Below are positions 54,830 to 63,774 of a DNA stretch of 64,000 bases, piece by piece. Position 1 is the first letter of the stretch. Each line of letters begins with the position of its first letter. The position numbers and the translations under genes were made by a program. The DNA is taken from positions 3,380,501-3,444,500 of the forward strand of contig NZ_CP079095.1 of the NCBI RefSeq assembly GCF_019285515.1. Direction: 5' to 3'. Source of the stretch: Methylococcus sp. Mc7 (GTDB taxonomy: Bacteria > Pseudomonadota > Gammaproteobacteria > Methylococcales > Methylococcaceae). The notes beneath the pieces are model-generated. The model was given only the letters and a program-made list of their open reading frames with translations, was not told the origin of the DNA and ran no database searches.

Positions 54830-57800
54830 GGAATGGCCTCCGGCAGGGAAGCGGCCGGCGCTTCGCCGTCGCGGTTGCGGAAAATCAGCACATAGGCGGC
54901 CGGCACGATGAACACCGTCAGCATCACCGAGACACTGAGGCCGCCGATGATCACGCGCGCCAGCGGCGCATACGCCTCGCTGCCGGTGCCGAGCTTCAAC
55001 GCCATCGGGATCAGTCCGATGATGGTGGCGAGCGAGGTCATCAGCACCGGCCGCAACCGCGTCCTGCACGCCTGGGAGGCAGCTTCCTCCACCCCCATGC
55101 CCCCGGCACGCAACTGGTTGGTGAATTCGACGATCAGGATGCTGTTCGAGACCACCATCCCGCTCAGCATGAGCACGCCCATCAGCGACATGACGTTGAG
55201 CGTGGTGCCGCTCAACAGCAGCATCAGGATCACCCCGGTGATGCCGGTGGGCACCGCCAGCAGAATGATGAAGGGCGTGACGAAGGAGCGGAACTGGGCG
55301 ACCAGGACCAGATAGACCAGGATGACCGACAGGCTCAGGCCGACGGCGAAACTGTGGAAAGACGCCCGCATGCTTTGCACGGACCCGCGCAAGGTCACCA
55401 CCACGCCTTCCGGCAACTGCATTCCCGCGACGATGTCTTCGATGGCAGTGGCCAGCCGGCCCAGGTCCTCCCCGCTCGGCGCGACGTAGAGGTCCATCAC
55501 GCGCCGGATCTGGTAGTGGTCGACTTCGTTGGGCGACCGCATCTCCGTGATTCTGGCGACGCTGTCCAGGGTCGTCGGACCTTTCACGTTGGGGCCGTGC
55601 AATACCAGGTTCTGCAGATCGGCGATGGACTTGATCAGATCCAACGGATATTGGACGGAAAGGAAATAATTGTTGCCGGATTTGGGGTCGATCCAGTAAT
55701 TCGGCGAAATCATGACGTCCGATGTCAGGGCCGAGATCAGGCTGTCGACCACGTTCTTCTCCGTGAGGCCGACCTGGCCGGCGCGGATACGGTCAACGTC
55801 GATGTTGAACGCCGGCAGGTGGTTGTTCTGCGGGGTGAAAATGCCGCCGACGCCGGGAAGCTCCCGAATCTTCACGGTCAGGGCCTTGACCACGCGATCG
55901 GCGGCCTCGAGGTCGTTGGTGCTGACCTGGACGTCGATCGGCGCCGGCATCCCCTGATTCATCACCGCGTCGACCAGGCCGCTGGTCAGGAGGTAGGTGC
56001 TCAGTTGCGGCATTTCCGCTGTCAGCGCCTCGCCGATCCGGTCCATGTATTCGAAACTGCCGGTCTTGTGGTCGGCCTTGAGGGCGACCTGGACGAAGGC
56101 GGTGTCCTCGGTTGAATTGGTGGTGTAGAGCGCCGGCAGGTCGGCCACCGAGCCGATGTTCGACATGACGAGCTGCAGGTCTTCCGGAGCGACGTTGCGG
56201 CGGATCAGCGCTTCGACCTGGCGGATCTGGTCCTCGGTTTTCTCCAGCCGCATCCCCGAAGGCGCCTTGATCATGAGGGTGAACAGGCCGGGGTCGGTGC
56301 GAGGGAAGAAGGACAAGCTGAGCAGCGGAAACAGCAGCAGGCTGGCGGCGAACAGGCCCACGATGCCGGCGAGCGTCGCATGCGGGCGTTGCAGCGCGCG
56401 GGCCAGCAGAGCTTGGTAGCGATCGAGAAAGGCCTTGAAGCGTGCGTCGAACCCAGCGTTGAAGCGGGCCAAAAGTGAAGGGCGGGAGGCCGTGGCGTGG
56501 ACGCCGCCGTGGACGTTCGTGATGAACCGGGAGCAGAACAGCGGCACCACCGTCATGGCCACGATGTAGGAAGCGAATTCCGACATGACCACGGCCAGTC
56601 CCAGCGCCGAGAACAGAAACTTGCTGACGCCCTGCAGAAAGCTCACCGGGAAGAACACGATGGCCATGGTCAGGGTGGCGGCGAGCACCGGCAGCGAGAC
56701 TTCCATGCCGCCCCGCTCCGCAGCCTCGGCAGCCGGTTTTCCCATCTCCATGTGCCGGAAGATGTTTTCCAGCACGATCACCGAGTTGTCGATCAGGCGC
56801 GAGAACGCCAGCGCCAGGCCGCCCAAGAGCATGGTGTTGACCGAGCCGCCGCCGAGGAACATGACGAAAAACATGGTCAGCGCCGACAGCGGGATCGACA
56901 GCATCACCGCCCCGGTGGCGCGCGGACTGCCGAGGAACATCAGGATCATCAGACCGGTCAGGCACAGCCCAGTCAGGCCTTCGTGCATCAGGTTCTCGAT
57001 GGCGCTCTTGACGAACAGCGACTGGTCGAAAATGACGTCGTTCACCAGGGTTTTGGGCACGTCTAGGAGGCGGGAGACGATGTCCTTGATGCCGTCGACG
57101 ATGGCGATCGTGTTGGTATGTCCCCCCTGCTTCAGCACCGGCACGTACACCGAACGCTGGCCGTCGATGCGCACGATGTTGGTCTGGATCATGGTGTCGT
57201 CCTTGGCCCGGCCGACATCGCCCACCATGACCGCTCCCTGCCCGACGGTGCGCAGCGGCACTTGGTCGAGCTCCCCCATGGTGGCGACCTGGCTGTTGGT
57301 GTAGACGTTGTAGGTCAGGTCGCCGATGCGCGAGAAGCCGGCGGGGAGGATCAGGTTGGCGTCGTTGACCGAACTCACCACGTCGTCGATGCTCAGGTCG
57401 TAGGCCTGCATCTTCACGGGGTCGACGTAGACCTGGATCTGCCGCATCTTGCCGCCGAACGGCAACGGCACCGAGGCGCCGGGCACGCTCGCCATCTGGT
57501 TGCGCACGTTGAAGCGGGCGATGTCCAGCAGGTCCTTTTCGGCCAGGTTCTTGCCCCTGAACGTCACCAGGCACACCGGCATGCTGGAGGCATCGGATTT
57601 CAGGATCACCGGCGGCAGTGTCCCTTGCGGGAGGCGGCGGAGCGTCGCCATCGCCAGATTGGAGATGCCGGTTAACGCCGAGTCCGGATTCGAGCCGGGA
57701 TGAAAGTACACCTTGATCAGACTGACGCCGGGCAGGGAACGTGATTCGATGTGATCGACGTCGCTGGCGAGGGTGAACATGCGCTCGAACGGCGCGGTGA

Positions 57801-57981
57801 TGGCCGTTTCGATCTGCTGCGGCGGCATGCCCGAGTAGAAGGTGGCGACCATCACCACCGGTATGTTGATGCTCGGGAACAGGTCGACCGGCATTCGCAG
57901 CAGGGCCGAAATGCCCAGCACTCCCGCCATCAGCCCGCCGACGATGATGAAATAGGGGAAGCGGAGGGCGAAACGGGGCAT
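54826..57981 (-). CDS. RND multidrug-type efflux permease
   Basis: A 1051-residue inner-membrane RND pump with 12 predicted helices and two large periplasmic loops. The N-terminus FPYFIIVGGLMAG and MPVDLFPSINIPVVMVATFY fit the HAE1 branch, distinct from the metal-type pump at the window start. In helix 4 the proton-relay pair reads L-I-D-N (IDNSVIVLEN) in place of AcrB's D-D, as in some RND subfamilies. It lies 25 bp after the adaptor gene and overlaps the TolC-type gene by 4 bp. The substrate is unknown. Confidence 0.93.
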   Translation of the reverse strand: MPRFALRFPYFIIVGGLMAGVLGISALLRMPVDLFPSINIPVVMVATFYSGMPPQQIETAITAPFERMFTLASDVDHIESRSLPGVSLIKVYFHPGSNPDSALTGISNLAMATLRRLPQGTLPPVILKSDASSMPVCLVTFRGKNLAEKDLLDIARFNVRNQMASVPGASVPLPFGGKMRQIQVYVDPVKMQAYDLSIDDVVSSVNDANLILPAGFSRIGDLTYNVYTNSQVATMGELDQVPLRTVGQGAVMVGDVGRAKDDTMIQTNIVRIDGQRSVYVPVLKQGGHTNTIAIVDGIKDIVSRLLDVPKTLVNDVIFDQSLFVKSAIENLMHEGLTGLCLTGLMILMFLGSPRATGAVMLSIPLSALTMFFVMFLGGGSVNTMLLGGLALAFSRLIDNSVIVLENIFRHMEMGKPAAEAAERGGMEVSLPVLAATLTMAIVFFPVSFLQGVSKFLFSALGLAVVMSEFASYIVAMTVVPLFCSRFITNVHGGVHATASRPSLLARFNAGFDARFKAFLDRYQALLARALQRPHATLAGIVGLFAASLLLFPLLSLSFFPRTDPGLFTLMIKAPSGMRLEKTEDQIRQVEALIRRNVAPEDLQLVMSNIGSVADLPALYTTNSTEDTAFVQVALKADHKTGSFEYMDRIGEALTAEMPQLSTYLLTSGLVDAVMNQGMPAPIDVQVSTNDLEAADRVVKALTVKIRELPGVGGIFTPQNNHLPAFNIDVDRIRAGQVGLTEKNVVDSLISALTSDVMISPNYWIDPKSGNNYFLSVQYPLDLIKSIADLQNLVLHGPNVKGPTTLDSVARITEMRSPNEVDHYQIRRVMDLYVAPSGEDLGRLATAIEDIVAGMQLPEGVVVTLRGSVQSMRASFHSFAVGLSLSVILVYLVLVAQFRSFVTPFIILLAVPTGITGVILMLLLSGTTLNVMSLMGVLMLSGMVVSNSILIVEFTNQLRAGGMGVEEAASQACRTRLRPVLMTSLATIIGLIPMALKLGTGSEAYAPLARVIIGGLSVSVMLTVFIVPAAYVLIFRNRDGEAPAASLPEAIP

Positions 57982-58006
57982 CTTGGCAGTTGGGGCTTAC
58001 GGTCGT

Positions 58007-59275
58007 CTATTTGCCGCCGTCGGTCGCCGGGGCGTCGAACGACACCGTTCTCGTCTGCACGGTCTGGCCGGGAACGAACCGGGAGCGTCCGGCAACGATG
58101 ACCTTCTCGTTTTCCGCCAGGCCCGAGATCACTTCGTAGCGGTTCGGCGATTTGATGCCAAGCTTCAGCTTGCGCTCTTCCACCTTGCCGTCCGGACCGA
58201 CAACGAGGACCGTCGGCTCCTTCCCGTCTTCATCCACGGCTTCGAGGGGGATCGCAAGGACGTGGTCGCGCCGCGCCAGCACGAACTCCACGGAGGCCAG
58301 CATGCCCGGTTTCAGTTCGAACCGGGGGTTGGGGATCAGGAGCTGGGTTTCCATGGTGCGCGTGATGTCGGTGGTTTTCCCCGTGAAGCGCCAGATTTTC
58401 CCGTCGAAAGTGCGGTTCAGGGAAGGTACGTGAACGGTGACCGGCGCATCCGTATGAACCAGGGAAACCATGGATTCAGGGACGGGGAACGAAAGCCGCA
58501 GCGGATCGACCTGCGTGATCCGGACCACCGGCATGGCCTGCTGGCTGGACTGGATGCCTTGAGGCACCATGGCGCCGGTGTCGGCATAACGCTTGGTGAC
58601 AATGCCCGTGAATGGCGCCCGGATTGTCGCATAGTCGGCCAGCGCCTGGGCCTTGAGTTCCTCCGCCTGGGCTTCCGCGAGTTCCTGTTCGGCTACCAGG
58701 GCGGCGGCTTTGCGGGACGAAACTTCCGCCGCGGTGGCATCCGCCTGGGACTGGGCAACGTCGATCTCTTGCTGTGCCACCAGATTGGGCGTGGTCTGGT
58801 TGACCGAATACATGCGCTTGTACGTCAGCTCCGCCTGATGGGCGATCGCTTCGGCGCGGCGGATATTGCTGCGTACCAGCCGGATTCGCTCCCTGGCCCG
58901 CAAAACGGCGGCGTGGGCACGGGCCAGGTCCTCCTCGAGCTCCGGAACCTCTAGGATGGCGAGAACCTGGCCTTCCTTGACGGCATCGCCAATGTCCACG
59001 TCGATTCTTTTCACGTAGCCGGCCACCTTGGCGTGCACGTCGACCTGCTGGTACGGCTCGAACTCCGAGGCGATATTGAGCGTGTTGATCAGGTCCGCGC
59101 GCGCCACCGGTGCAACCGCCGCCACACTTTTCGTTCTTGCAGTGTTCTCGTTGGAGTCGCCGTGATCCGAGCAGCCGGCTGCTGGAACGAGGAGGAAGAG
59201 AACGATCAAGGGGAAAGGGCGTCTAAGGTGCCCGAACAAACGTGAAGCGCCGGTTCCCCTTCGTATCGGTTTCAT
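58007..59275 (-). CDS. RND efflux periplasmic adaptor lipoprotein
   Basis: A 422-residue membrane-fusion protein with a lipobox at the signal end (FLLVPAAGCSDHG). The barrel/lipoyl parts (DVHAKVAGYVKRIDVDIGDAVKEGQVLA) flank a long alpha-hairpin around residues 110-215, and a beta-barrel and membrane-proximal domain follow. First gene of the adaptor-pump-TolC operon. A 158-bp segment separates it from the IS1595-type element upstream, so the insertion may have changed its promoter region. Confidence 0.92.
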   Translation of the reverse strand: MKPIRRGTGASRLFGHLRRPFPLIVLFLLVPAAGCSDHGDSNENTARTKSVAAVAPVARADLINTLNIASEFEPYQQVDVHAKVAGYVKRIDVDIGDAVKEGQVLAILEVPELEEDLARAHAAVLRARERIRLVRSNIRRAEAIAHQAELTYKRMYSVNQTTPNLVAQQEIDVAQSQADATAAEVSSRKAAALVAEQELAEAQAEELKAQALADYATIRAPFTGIVTKRYADTGAMVPQGIQSSQQAMPVVRITQVDPLRLSFPVPESMVSLVHTDAPVTVHVPSLNRTFDGKIWRFTGKTTDITRTMETQLLIPNPRFELKPGMLASVEFVLARRDHVLAIPLEAVDEDGKEPTVLVVGPDGKVEERKLKLGIKSPNRYEVISGLAENEKVIVAGRSRFVPGQTVQTRTVSFDAPATDGGK

Positions 59276-59441
59276 ATATCCGCCTTCCTTGACGCCGATA
59301 TCTTGCTACACCGTGACGGGTTGGCGCCTGAGGACATCATGCCGAGCCGTGAAAGAGTTCCCTACCGTGGCCAGAACAGGAAGAGCGGACCGGCTGGGAA
59401 AGCCGGCCCGTGGCTCGATCGTTGCCGGGGGGATTACTGTT

Positions 59442-60576
59442 AAGGGGTATCCATGTGAGTGCTGTAGGCCCAAAATATGGGAATGCCGGCCCCAACACAA
59501 ACGCCTGCGTCCGATCTTCGAGCGGGGCGCGATTATCCGCCCAGCTATGCTGATTTGCGCGCCTGGTTCCCGGATGACGCGGCATGTCTCGACTACCTTG
59601 AGTGGCTGCGTTGGCCCAACGGTTTCGTCTGCCCGCGATGCGAGACGCCCGGCCATTGGCGGATGGGCGACGGACGGTTCTGGTGCGCATCATGCCAACG
59701 CCGGGTATCGGTGACTTCTGGAACTATCTTCCACCGTACCCGGATTCCTCTCATGGTCTGGTTCGCGGCCGCCTGGCATGTGACCTCGGCGAAGAATGGC
59801 GTCTCTGCCAAAACCCTGCATAGGCTCCTCGGTTTTGGTTCTTATCAAACGGCCTGGGCCATGCTGCACCGCTTCCGCGCGGCGATGGTGCGGCCGGGCC
59901 GTGATCCGCTCACCGGCGAAGTTGAGGTCAACGAGATTTTCATCGGTGGCGTCAGGCCGGGAAAGCGGGGACGAGGCGCGGAGGGCAAGACGCTTGTGGC
60001 TGTGGCCGTTGAGTTGCTCCGCCCCAAAGGCTTCGGTCGTTGCCGCCTGCGCATCATTCCCGATACCCGAGCGCCGACATTGCGCGCGTTCCTGCTCGAC
60101 TATGTGAGCCCTGGGGCCGTCATTGTCACCGATGGCTTGTCCTCTTACCCGGAGGCAATCGGAGACGACTACCTCCACAAGCCCTACGTGGTGGCCCGAT
60201 CCGGCGACCCAGCCCATGTGGCCTTGCCGGGGGTCCACCGTGTCGCCAGCCTCCTCAAACGATGGTTGCTCGGAACCCATCAAGGGGCCGTGGAGGCCGA
60301 CCATCTTCAAGCGTACCTTGACGAGTTCGCCTTCCGTTTCAACCGGCGCAAAGCGGAGTTCCGTGGCCTCCTGTTTCGGCGCATCCTTGAGCAAGCGGTT
60401 CAAGTGAAGCCTATAGCGTATAGGGTTCTCGTCATGGCTCCAGCCCCCAAACTCACGAAGCCTCTGCCGCCCATCAACCATCAAGCGCATACCTCATCAT
60501 TTGCTGGGGCATCCCTCGTACACCCATGGCGGGAACACAACCGGTAGTGGTTACAGCACTCACATGGACACCCCTT
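59442..60576 (+). mobile_element. IS1595-family (ISXO2-like) insertion sequence
   Basis: A 1135-bp element with terminal repeats starting AAGGGGTATCCATGTGAG (59442) and, in complement at the right end (60576), AAGGGGTGTCCATGTGAG; about 25 bp match with one difference. Perfect 8-bp target duplications TTACTGTT flank it (59434-59441 and 60577-60584), the size typical for the family. It sits between the RND efflux operon and a secreted-protein gene, whose stop codon lies inside the right duplication. Confidence 0.92.
59477..60547 (+). CDS. IS1595-family transposase with altered catalytic Asp
   Basis: A 356-residue ISXO2-like transposase. The N-terminal zinc ribbon has CPRCETPGHW and CASCQRR; the DDE-type core has VTDGLSSYPEA and a C-terminal FRFNRR segment. 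The first catalytic Asp of the family motif V-D-E-x-F-x-G-G is Asn here: VNEIFIGG with N152, codon AAC at 59930-59932. Such a change should abolish strand transfer, so this copy is probably inactive unless helped in trans. Full length, no frameshift. Confidence 0.92.
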   Translation: MGMPAPTQTPASDLRAGRDYPPSYADLRAWFPDDAACLDYLEWLRWPNGFVCPRCETPGHWRMGDGRFWCASCQRRVSVTSGTIFHRTRIPLMVWFAAAWHVTSAKNGVSAKTLHRLLGFGSYQTAWAMLHRFRAAMVRPGRDPLTGEVEVNEIFIGGVRPGKRGRGAEGKTLVAVAVELLRPKGFGRCRLRIIPDTRAPTLRAFLLDYVSPGAVIVTDGLSSYPEAIGDDYLHKPYVVARSGDPAHVALPGVHRVASLLKRWLLGTHQGAVEADHLQAYLDEFAFRFNRRKAEFRGLLFRRILEQAVQVKPIAYRVLVMAPAPKLTKPLPPINHQAHTSSFAGASLVHPWREHNR

Positions 60577-61230
60577 TTACTGTTTGGTAGCGTGGCTCTT
60601 GCGTGTGCCGCCCTGGCTTGCCGCAGAAACGGTGGGGGGAGCGGATGCGGGCACGGCCTCGAACACGTTGCAGCGTGCGTCGTCAGCCTGGAATGGCACC
60701 TTGGTCAGGGTGCTGACGCCGAAGTAGTGTCCCCACTCGCTGTAGCTCTCGCAAGTCCACTGGCTGGGAAGAACGCTGGCTTCTTCGCTGCCGCAGTCCA
60801 GGGTAAAGGGTAGCCACTCAGTTTGACCGCCCGTTCGCACGACATGTACGGTCAGGCCGAGATGGGCTCCGGTGTGGGTGTGCATGGCGCTGGGGGTGGC
60901 ACTCTTGCCGAAATACTTGGTACCGACGTCAATCGTACCGGTCGCCGCAGCCATCAGTACGGCCAATGGGTTTTCTCCATCCTGGTATGCGTCCACCCAT
61001 TTTCCGTGGACGCTGTAAGCCGTCTGTTTGCCGCCGAACAGCAGCGCGGCCAGATCGTACCACGAGCTGACCAGTACACCCTGGGTCTTGGCGTCGATCA
61101 CGAATCGCTCATCCGGGAACAGGCTGTCGATATAACAAGCGGATTGAGCATGAACCGCTCCAACGGGTGCAGCCAGCCCCGAGGCCGCTGCAAGTCCCGC
61201 CATAGCCAATGAAAGAATCGATCTTTTCAC
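60577..61230 (-). CDS. Predicted secreted protein of unknown function
   Basis: A 217-residue protein with a signal peptide VKRSILSLAMAGLAAASG that is likely cleaved after VHAQS. The mature domain has four Cys (ACYIDSLF, LDCGSEEAS, WTCESYSEW, ARCNVFEA), probably paired, and MHTHTGAHLGLTVHVV. Start is GTG at 61230 with AGGAG seven bases upstream. The stop TAA lies inside the 8-bp target duplication of the IS1595-type element, so the insertion leaves the protein intact but removes its native downstream context. No family recognised. Confidence 0.75.
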   Translation of the reverse strand: MKRSILSLAMAGLAAASGLAAPVGAVHAQSACYIDSLFPDERFVIDAKTQGVLVSSWYDLAALLFGGKQTAYSVHGKWVDAYQDGENPLAVLMAAATGTIDVGTKYFGKSATPSAMHTHTGAHLGLTVHVVRTGGQTEWLPFTLDCGSEEASVLPSQWTCESYSEWGHYFGVSTLTKVPFQADDARCNVFEAVPASAPPTVSAASQGGTRKSHATKQ

Positions 61231-61429
61231 TCGGAAACTCCTGGTTGTTGAGTTGAAGCGAATGGACCGGTCATAAGCCGCGAAGCCGGACACCGCCGGT
61301 CGCATTCTTGCACGCTATAACATTGAAGGGAAGCTTCACGCAAAGCCTGAGAACGCCTGCCTTGACGCTTTCAGTCAGGAGTCCTCATCGCCGTCGACGC
61401 ATGACCGGAGACAGCGAGAACCACGGCCA

Positions 61430-62071
61430 TCAGATCCAGCTGTCGTCGCCGCCCCCGGTGTCGTCATCCGAAAAGTCGTAGCCGGTGTCGAGGAAAGAAT
61501 CGTCCTGGCCGGACCAGCCGGTCTGTTCGTCCGAGGCGGGAGCCTGGTCGGAACCGTAATAGTTGTTGATGGTGGTGTTTTCGGCCATGTGTTCTCCGGC
61601 CGATGCGCCCCAGGGATCGTGCTGGCCTCCGTGCATCAGGCTTTCGATGCCCTGGAACAGGAAGGAGCCGGCCACCACGCCGGCTGCGGTCGATGCCATG
61701 TTGCCGAGGAAGCTGGGCGCACCGGATTGTTGCAGGGGCGGCGCGGCAGGCTGGCGATAGCCCGGCGGTGTGGCGTCCCAGGTGCGGCCGGCCGGTGCCG
61801 AGGGCTGAGCCCAGGGATCGCCGCCCAGGAAGCCGCCGCCGCCGCGGTTGACCGGGGCGGGCTGGCGCTGGAGCTCTTCGATTCGGGCCTTGGCGTTTTC
61901 CAGTGCCTTCTCCAGCAACAGGTTGCGCTGGATCAGCAGGTAGGCGGCATCGGGCTGGCGTGCCATCGCTTGCTGGATCAGCCGGTCCGCCTCGGGGTTC
62001 TTGTCGATCCCCTTGATGTCGGCCAGCCTGGAAAGAAAGTGTTCGAGTACCTGGCGTTCTTCAGTGTTCAT
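61430..62071 (-). CDS. DUF2076 domain protein
   Basis: A 213-residue protein of the DUF2076 family: an N-terminal helical segment (MNTEERQVLEHFLSRL, then AYLLIQRNLLLEKALENA), a Pro/Gly-rich linker, a short hydrophobic stretch (FLGNMASTAAGVVAGSFLFQGI) and an acidic C-terminal tail full of Asp and Gly. Such a layout is usual for the family, whose function is unknown. It starts 98 bp downstream of the ABC ATPase gene on the same strand. Confidence 0.83.
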   Translation of the reverse strand: MNTEERQVLEHFLSRLADIKGIDKNPEADRLIQQAMARQPDAAYLLIQRNLLLEKALENAKARIEELQRQPAPVNRGGGGFLGGDPWAQPSAPAGRTWDATPPGYRQPAAPPLQQSGAPSFLGNMASTAAGVVAGSFLFQGIESLMHGGQHDPWGASAGEHMAENTTINNYYGSDQAPASDEQTGWSGQDDSFLDTGYDFSDDDTGGGDDSWI

Positions 62072-62169
62072 AGGTCGATGTTCGATAGCGGGCGGCATGC
62101 CCGACACCCCACATTGTCGGGATCGATGCGAGGATTTCAATGGGGCAGCGGCGGGACCTGCGGCGAAGT

Positions 62170-62910
62170 TCAAAGCATGTGCCCGATGGCCGGATGTTCT
62201 TCGAGCAGGCGTGCGCGGAAGCTTTCCACCCAGTCTCCGGGGGCGCGGACGGCGCGAGGTCCCGTGACGGAAACCTGCTGCTGGATGCGCATGGGGTGGT
62301 CGGTCAGAAAGACCAGGCGGTCGGCCAGCGCGATGGCTTCGCGGACATCGTGGGTCACGAACAGCACGGTATGCGGCCGCTCCTGCCAGACGGCGAGCAG
62401 CAGTTCGCGGATTCGGCGGCTGGTCGCGGCGTCGAGCGACACGAAGGGCTCGTCCATGAGCAGCAGGGCGGGGCGGACGGCGAAGGCTCGAGCCAGTGCG
62501 GCGCGGCGGCTCATCCCCAGGGACAGCCGCTCCGGGAACTGGTGCTGGGCGTGGGTGAGTCCCAGAATGTCGAGCAGGTGGTCGACGTGCTCGCGGTCGG
62601 TTTCGCCCTTCGGCAGCGCCAGCTCGATGTTCTGGCGGACGCTGCGCCAGGGCAGCAGGCGCGGCTCCTGGAATACGTAGGCGGTATGGGGCCGGTCGCC
62701 GGCATCCTCGCCGAAGTCGACGCTGCCTTCGAATTCCCTGTCCAGGCCGGCGACGATGTTGAGCAGGGTAGTCTTGCCGCAGCCGGAAGGGCCGACCAGG
62801 CAGACGAATTCGCCGTGTGCCAGGTTCAGTTCCAGGTTTTCGATGACCGCCGGGTTTTCCCGCGAGGTCGGCACCCGGTACAGCTTCCGCACGATCCGTA
62901 CGCGAATCAT
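62170..62910 (-). CDS. ABC importer ATP-binding protein (nitrate/sulfonate/taurine type)
   Basis: A 246-residue ATPase with Walker A GPSGCGKTT, Q-loop in YVFQEPRLLPW, Walker B LLLMDEPFVSLD and switch His in FVTHDVREA. The signature reads LSLGMSRR, in place of the common LSGGMRQR of this family. The sequence is of the TauB/SsuB/NrtD type. The ATG at 62910 overlaps the permease stop by 4 bp. No periplasmic binding protein gene is nearby, so the substrate is open. Confidence 0.92.
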   Translation of the reverse strand: MIRVRIVRKLYRVPTSRENPAVIENLELNLAHGEFVCLVGPSGCGKTTLLNIVAGLDREFEGSVDFGEDAGDRPHTAYVFQEPRLLPWRSVRQNIELALPKGETDREHVDHLLDILGLTHAQHQFPERLSLGMSRRAALARAFAVRPALLLMDEPFVSLDAATSRRIRELLLAVWQERPHTVLFVTHDVREAIALADRLVFLTDHPMRIQQQVSVTGPRAVRAPGDWVESFRARLLEEHPAIGHML

Positions 62911-63665
62911 CGCCGCCACCGCATTGCCCGCGCCTCCAGGGGCTTGAAGATTGCCCATTCGATGAGCTGGATCACGCCGACGAAGGCAATCGTGTAAGCC
63001 AGAATTCCCGCCACGTCGAACATCTGGAAGAACAGGTGCAACTGGTAACCCATGCCGTCGCTGCGGCCGAGGATCTCAACCACCAGGATGATTTTCCAGA
63101 TCAGCGCCACGCCGTTGCGGGAAGCGGCGATGAAGAACGGAAAAAGCTGCGGCGCGATGACATGGCGCAAGGTCTTGATGCGGCCGAAGCGATAGGATTC
63201 GGCCATCTCCAGCAGGTTGCGGTCGATCGCGCGGGTGCCTTCGCGCAGGGTGACGACGACATTGGGCAGTTTGTTCACGACCACCGCCGTAACCGCCGCG
63301 GCCTCGCCCAGCCCGAACCAGACGTAGCAGAGGATGATGATGACGAGGGCCGGCACGTTGAGGAACAACATCACCCAAACGTCGAAGAACAGATCCAGGC
63401 GCGGGTGCCGCCCCAGCAGCACGCCGAGCGCGCTCCCGAGGCTCGTCGCCAGCACGAAACTCGCCGCCAGCCGTGACAGGGTGGCGCCCAGATGATGGAG
63501 CAGGTTGCCGGAGCGGATTTCCCCGGCGAGCACGCTCAGGACCTCGGACGGGCCGGGCAGGGTGGCCGACGCCGTCGCGTTCGCTGCGATCTGCCAGAGC
63601 CCCACCAGCGCCAGTAGAGAGAGTGCGGGGTAAATCCTGTAAAGGCTGGAGCGTAGGGAGAGCAC
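62907..63665 (-). CDS. ABC importer permease (nitrate/sulfonate/taurine type)
   Basis: A 252-residue inner-membrane protein with about six helices and the BPD_transp_1 signature region [20 protein letters not shown], which holds the EAA-type coupling helix. It pairs with the ATPase gene, which overlaps it by 4 bp. The GTG start at 63665 has only a weak ribosome site. It diverges from the thymidine-phosphorylase-like gene 109 bp away. Confidence 0.9.
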   Translation of the reverse strand: MLSLRSSLYRIYPALSLLALVGLWQIAANATASATLPGPSEVLSVLAGEIRSGNLLHHLGATLSRLAASFVLATSLGSALGVLLGRHPRLDLFFDVWVMLFLNVPALVIIILCYVWFGLGEAAAVTAVVVNKLPNVVVTLREGTRAIDRNLLEMAESYRFGRIKTLRHVIAPQLFPFFIAASRNGVALIWKIILVVEILGRSDGMGYQLHLFFQMFDVAGILAYTIAFVGVIQLIEWAIFKPLEARAMRWRR

Positions 63666-63774
63666 GCCGGGGGAAGGGATCGTGGGGCTTCAAAGGCGTG
63701 ATATTGTACGGGGCGGAAAGGGCTTTGTCCTGGCGCCGCCGGGGATTTTCGATTCGAGGAGGGATTGCCGACCG

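Noticed and set aside
56797-56829. Loss of an Asp in the RND pump proton relay (IDN in place of VDD) as a sign of inactivity
   Set aside because: A D-N pair occurs in some active RND subfamilies, so it is noted in the annotation only.
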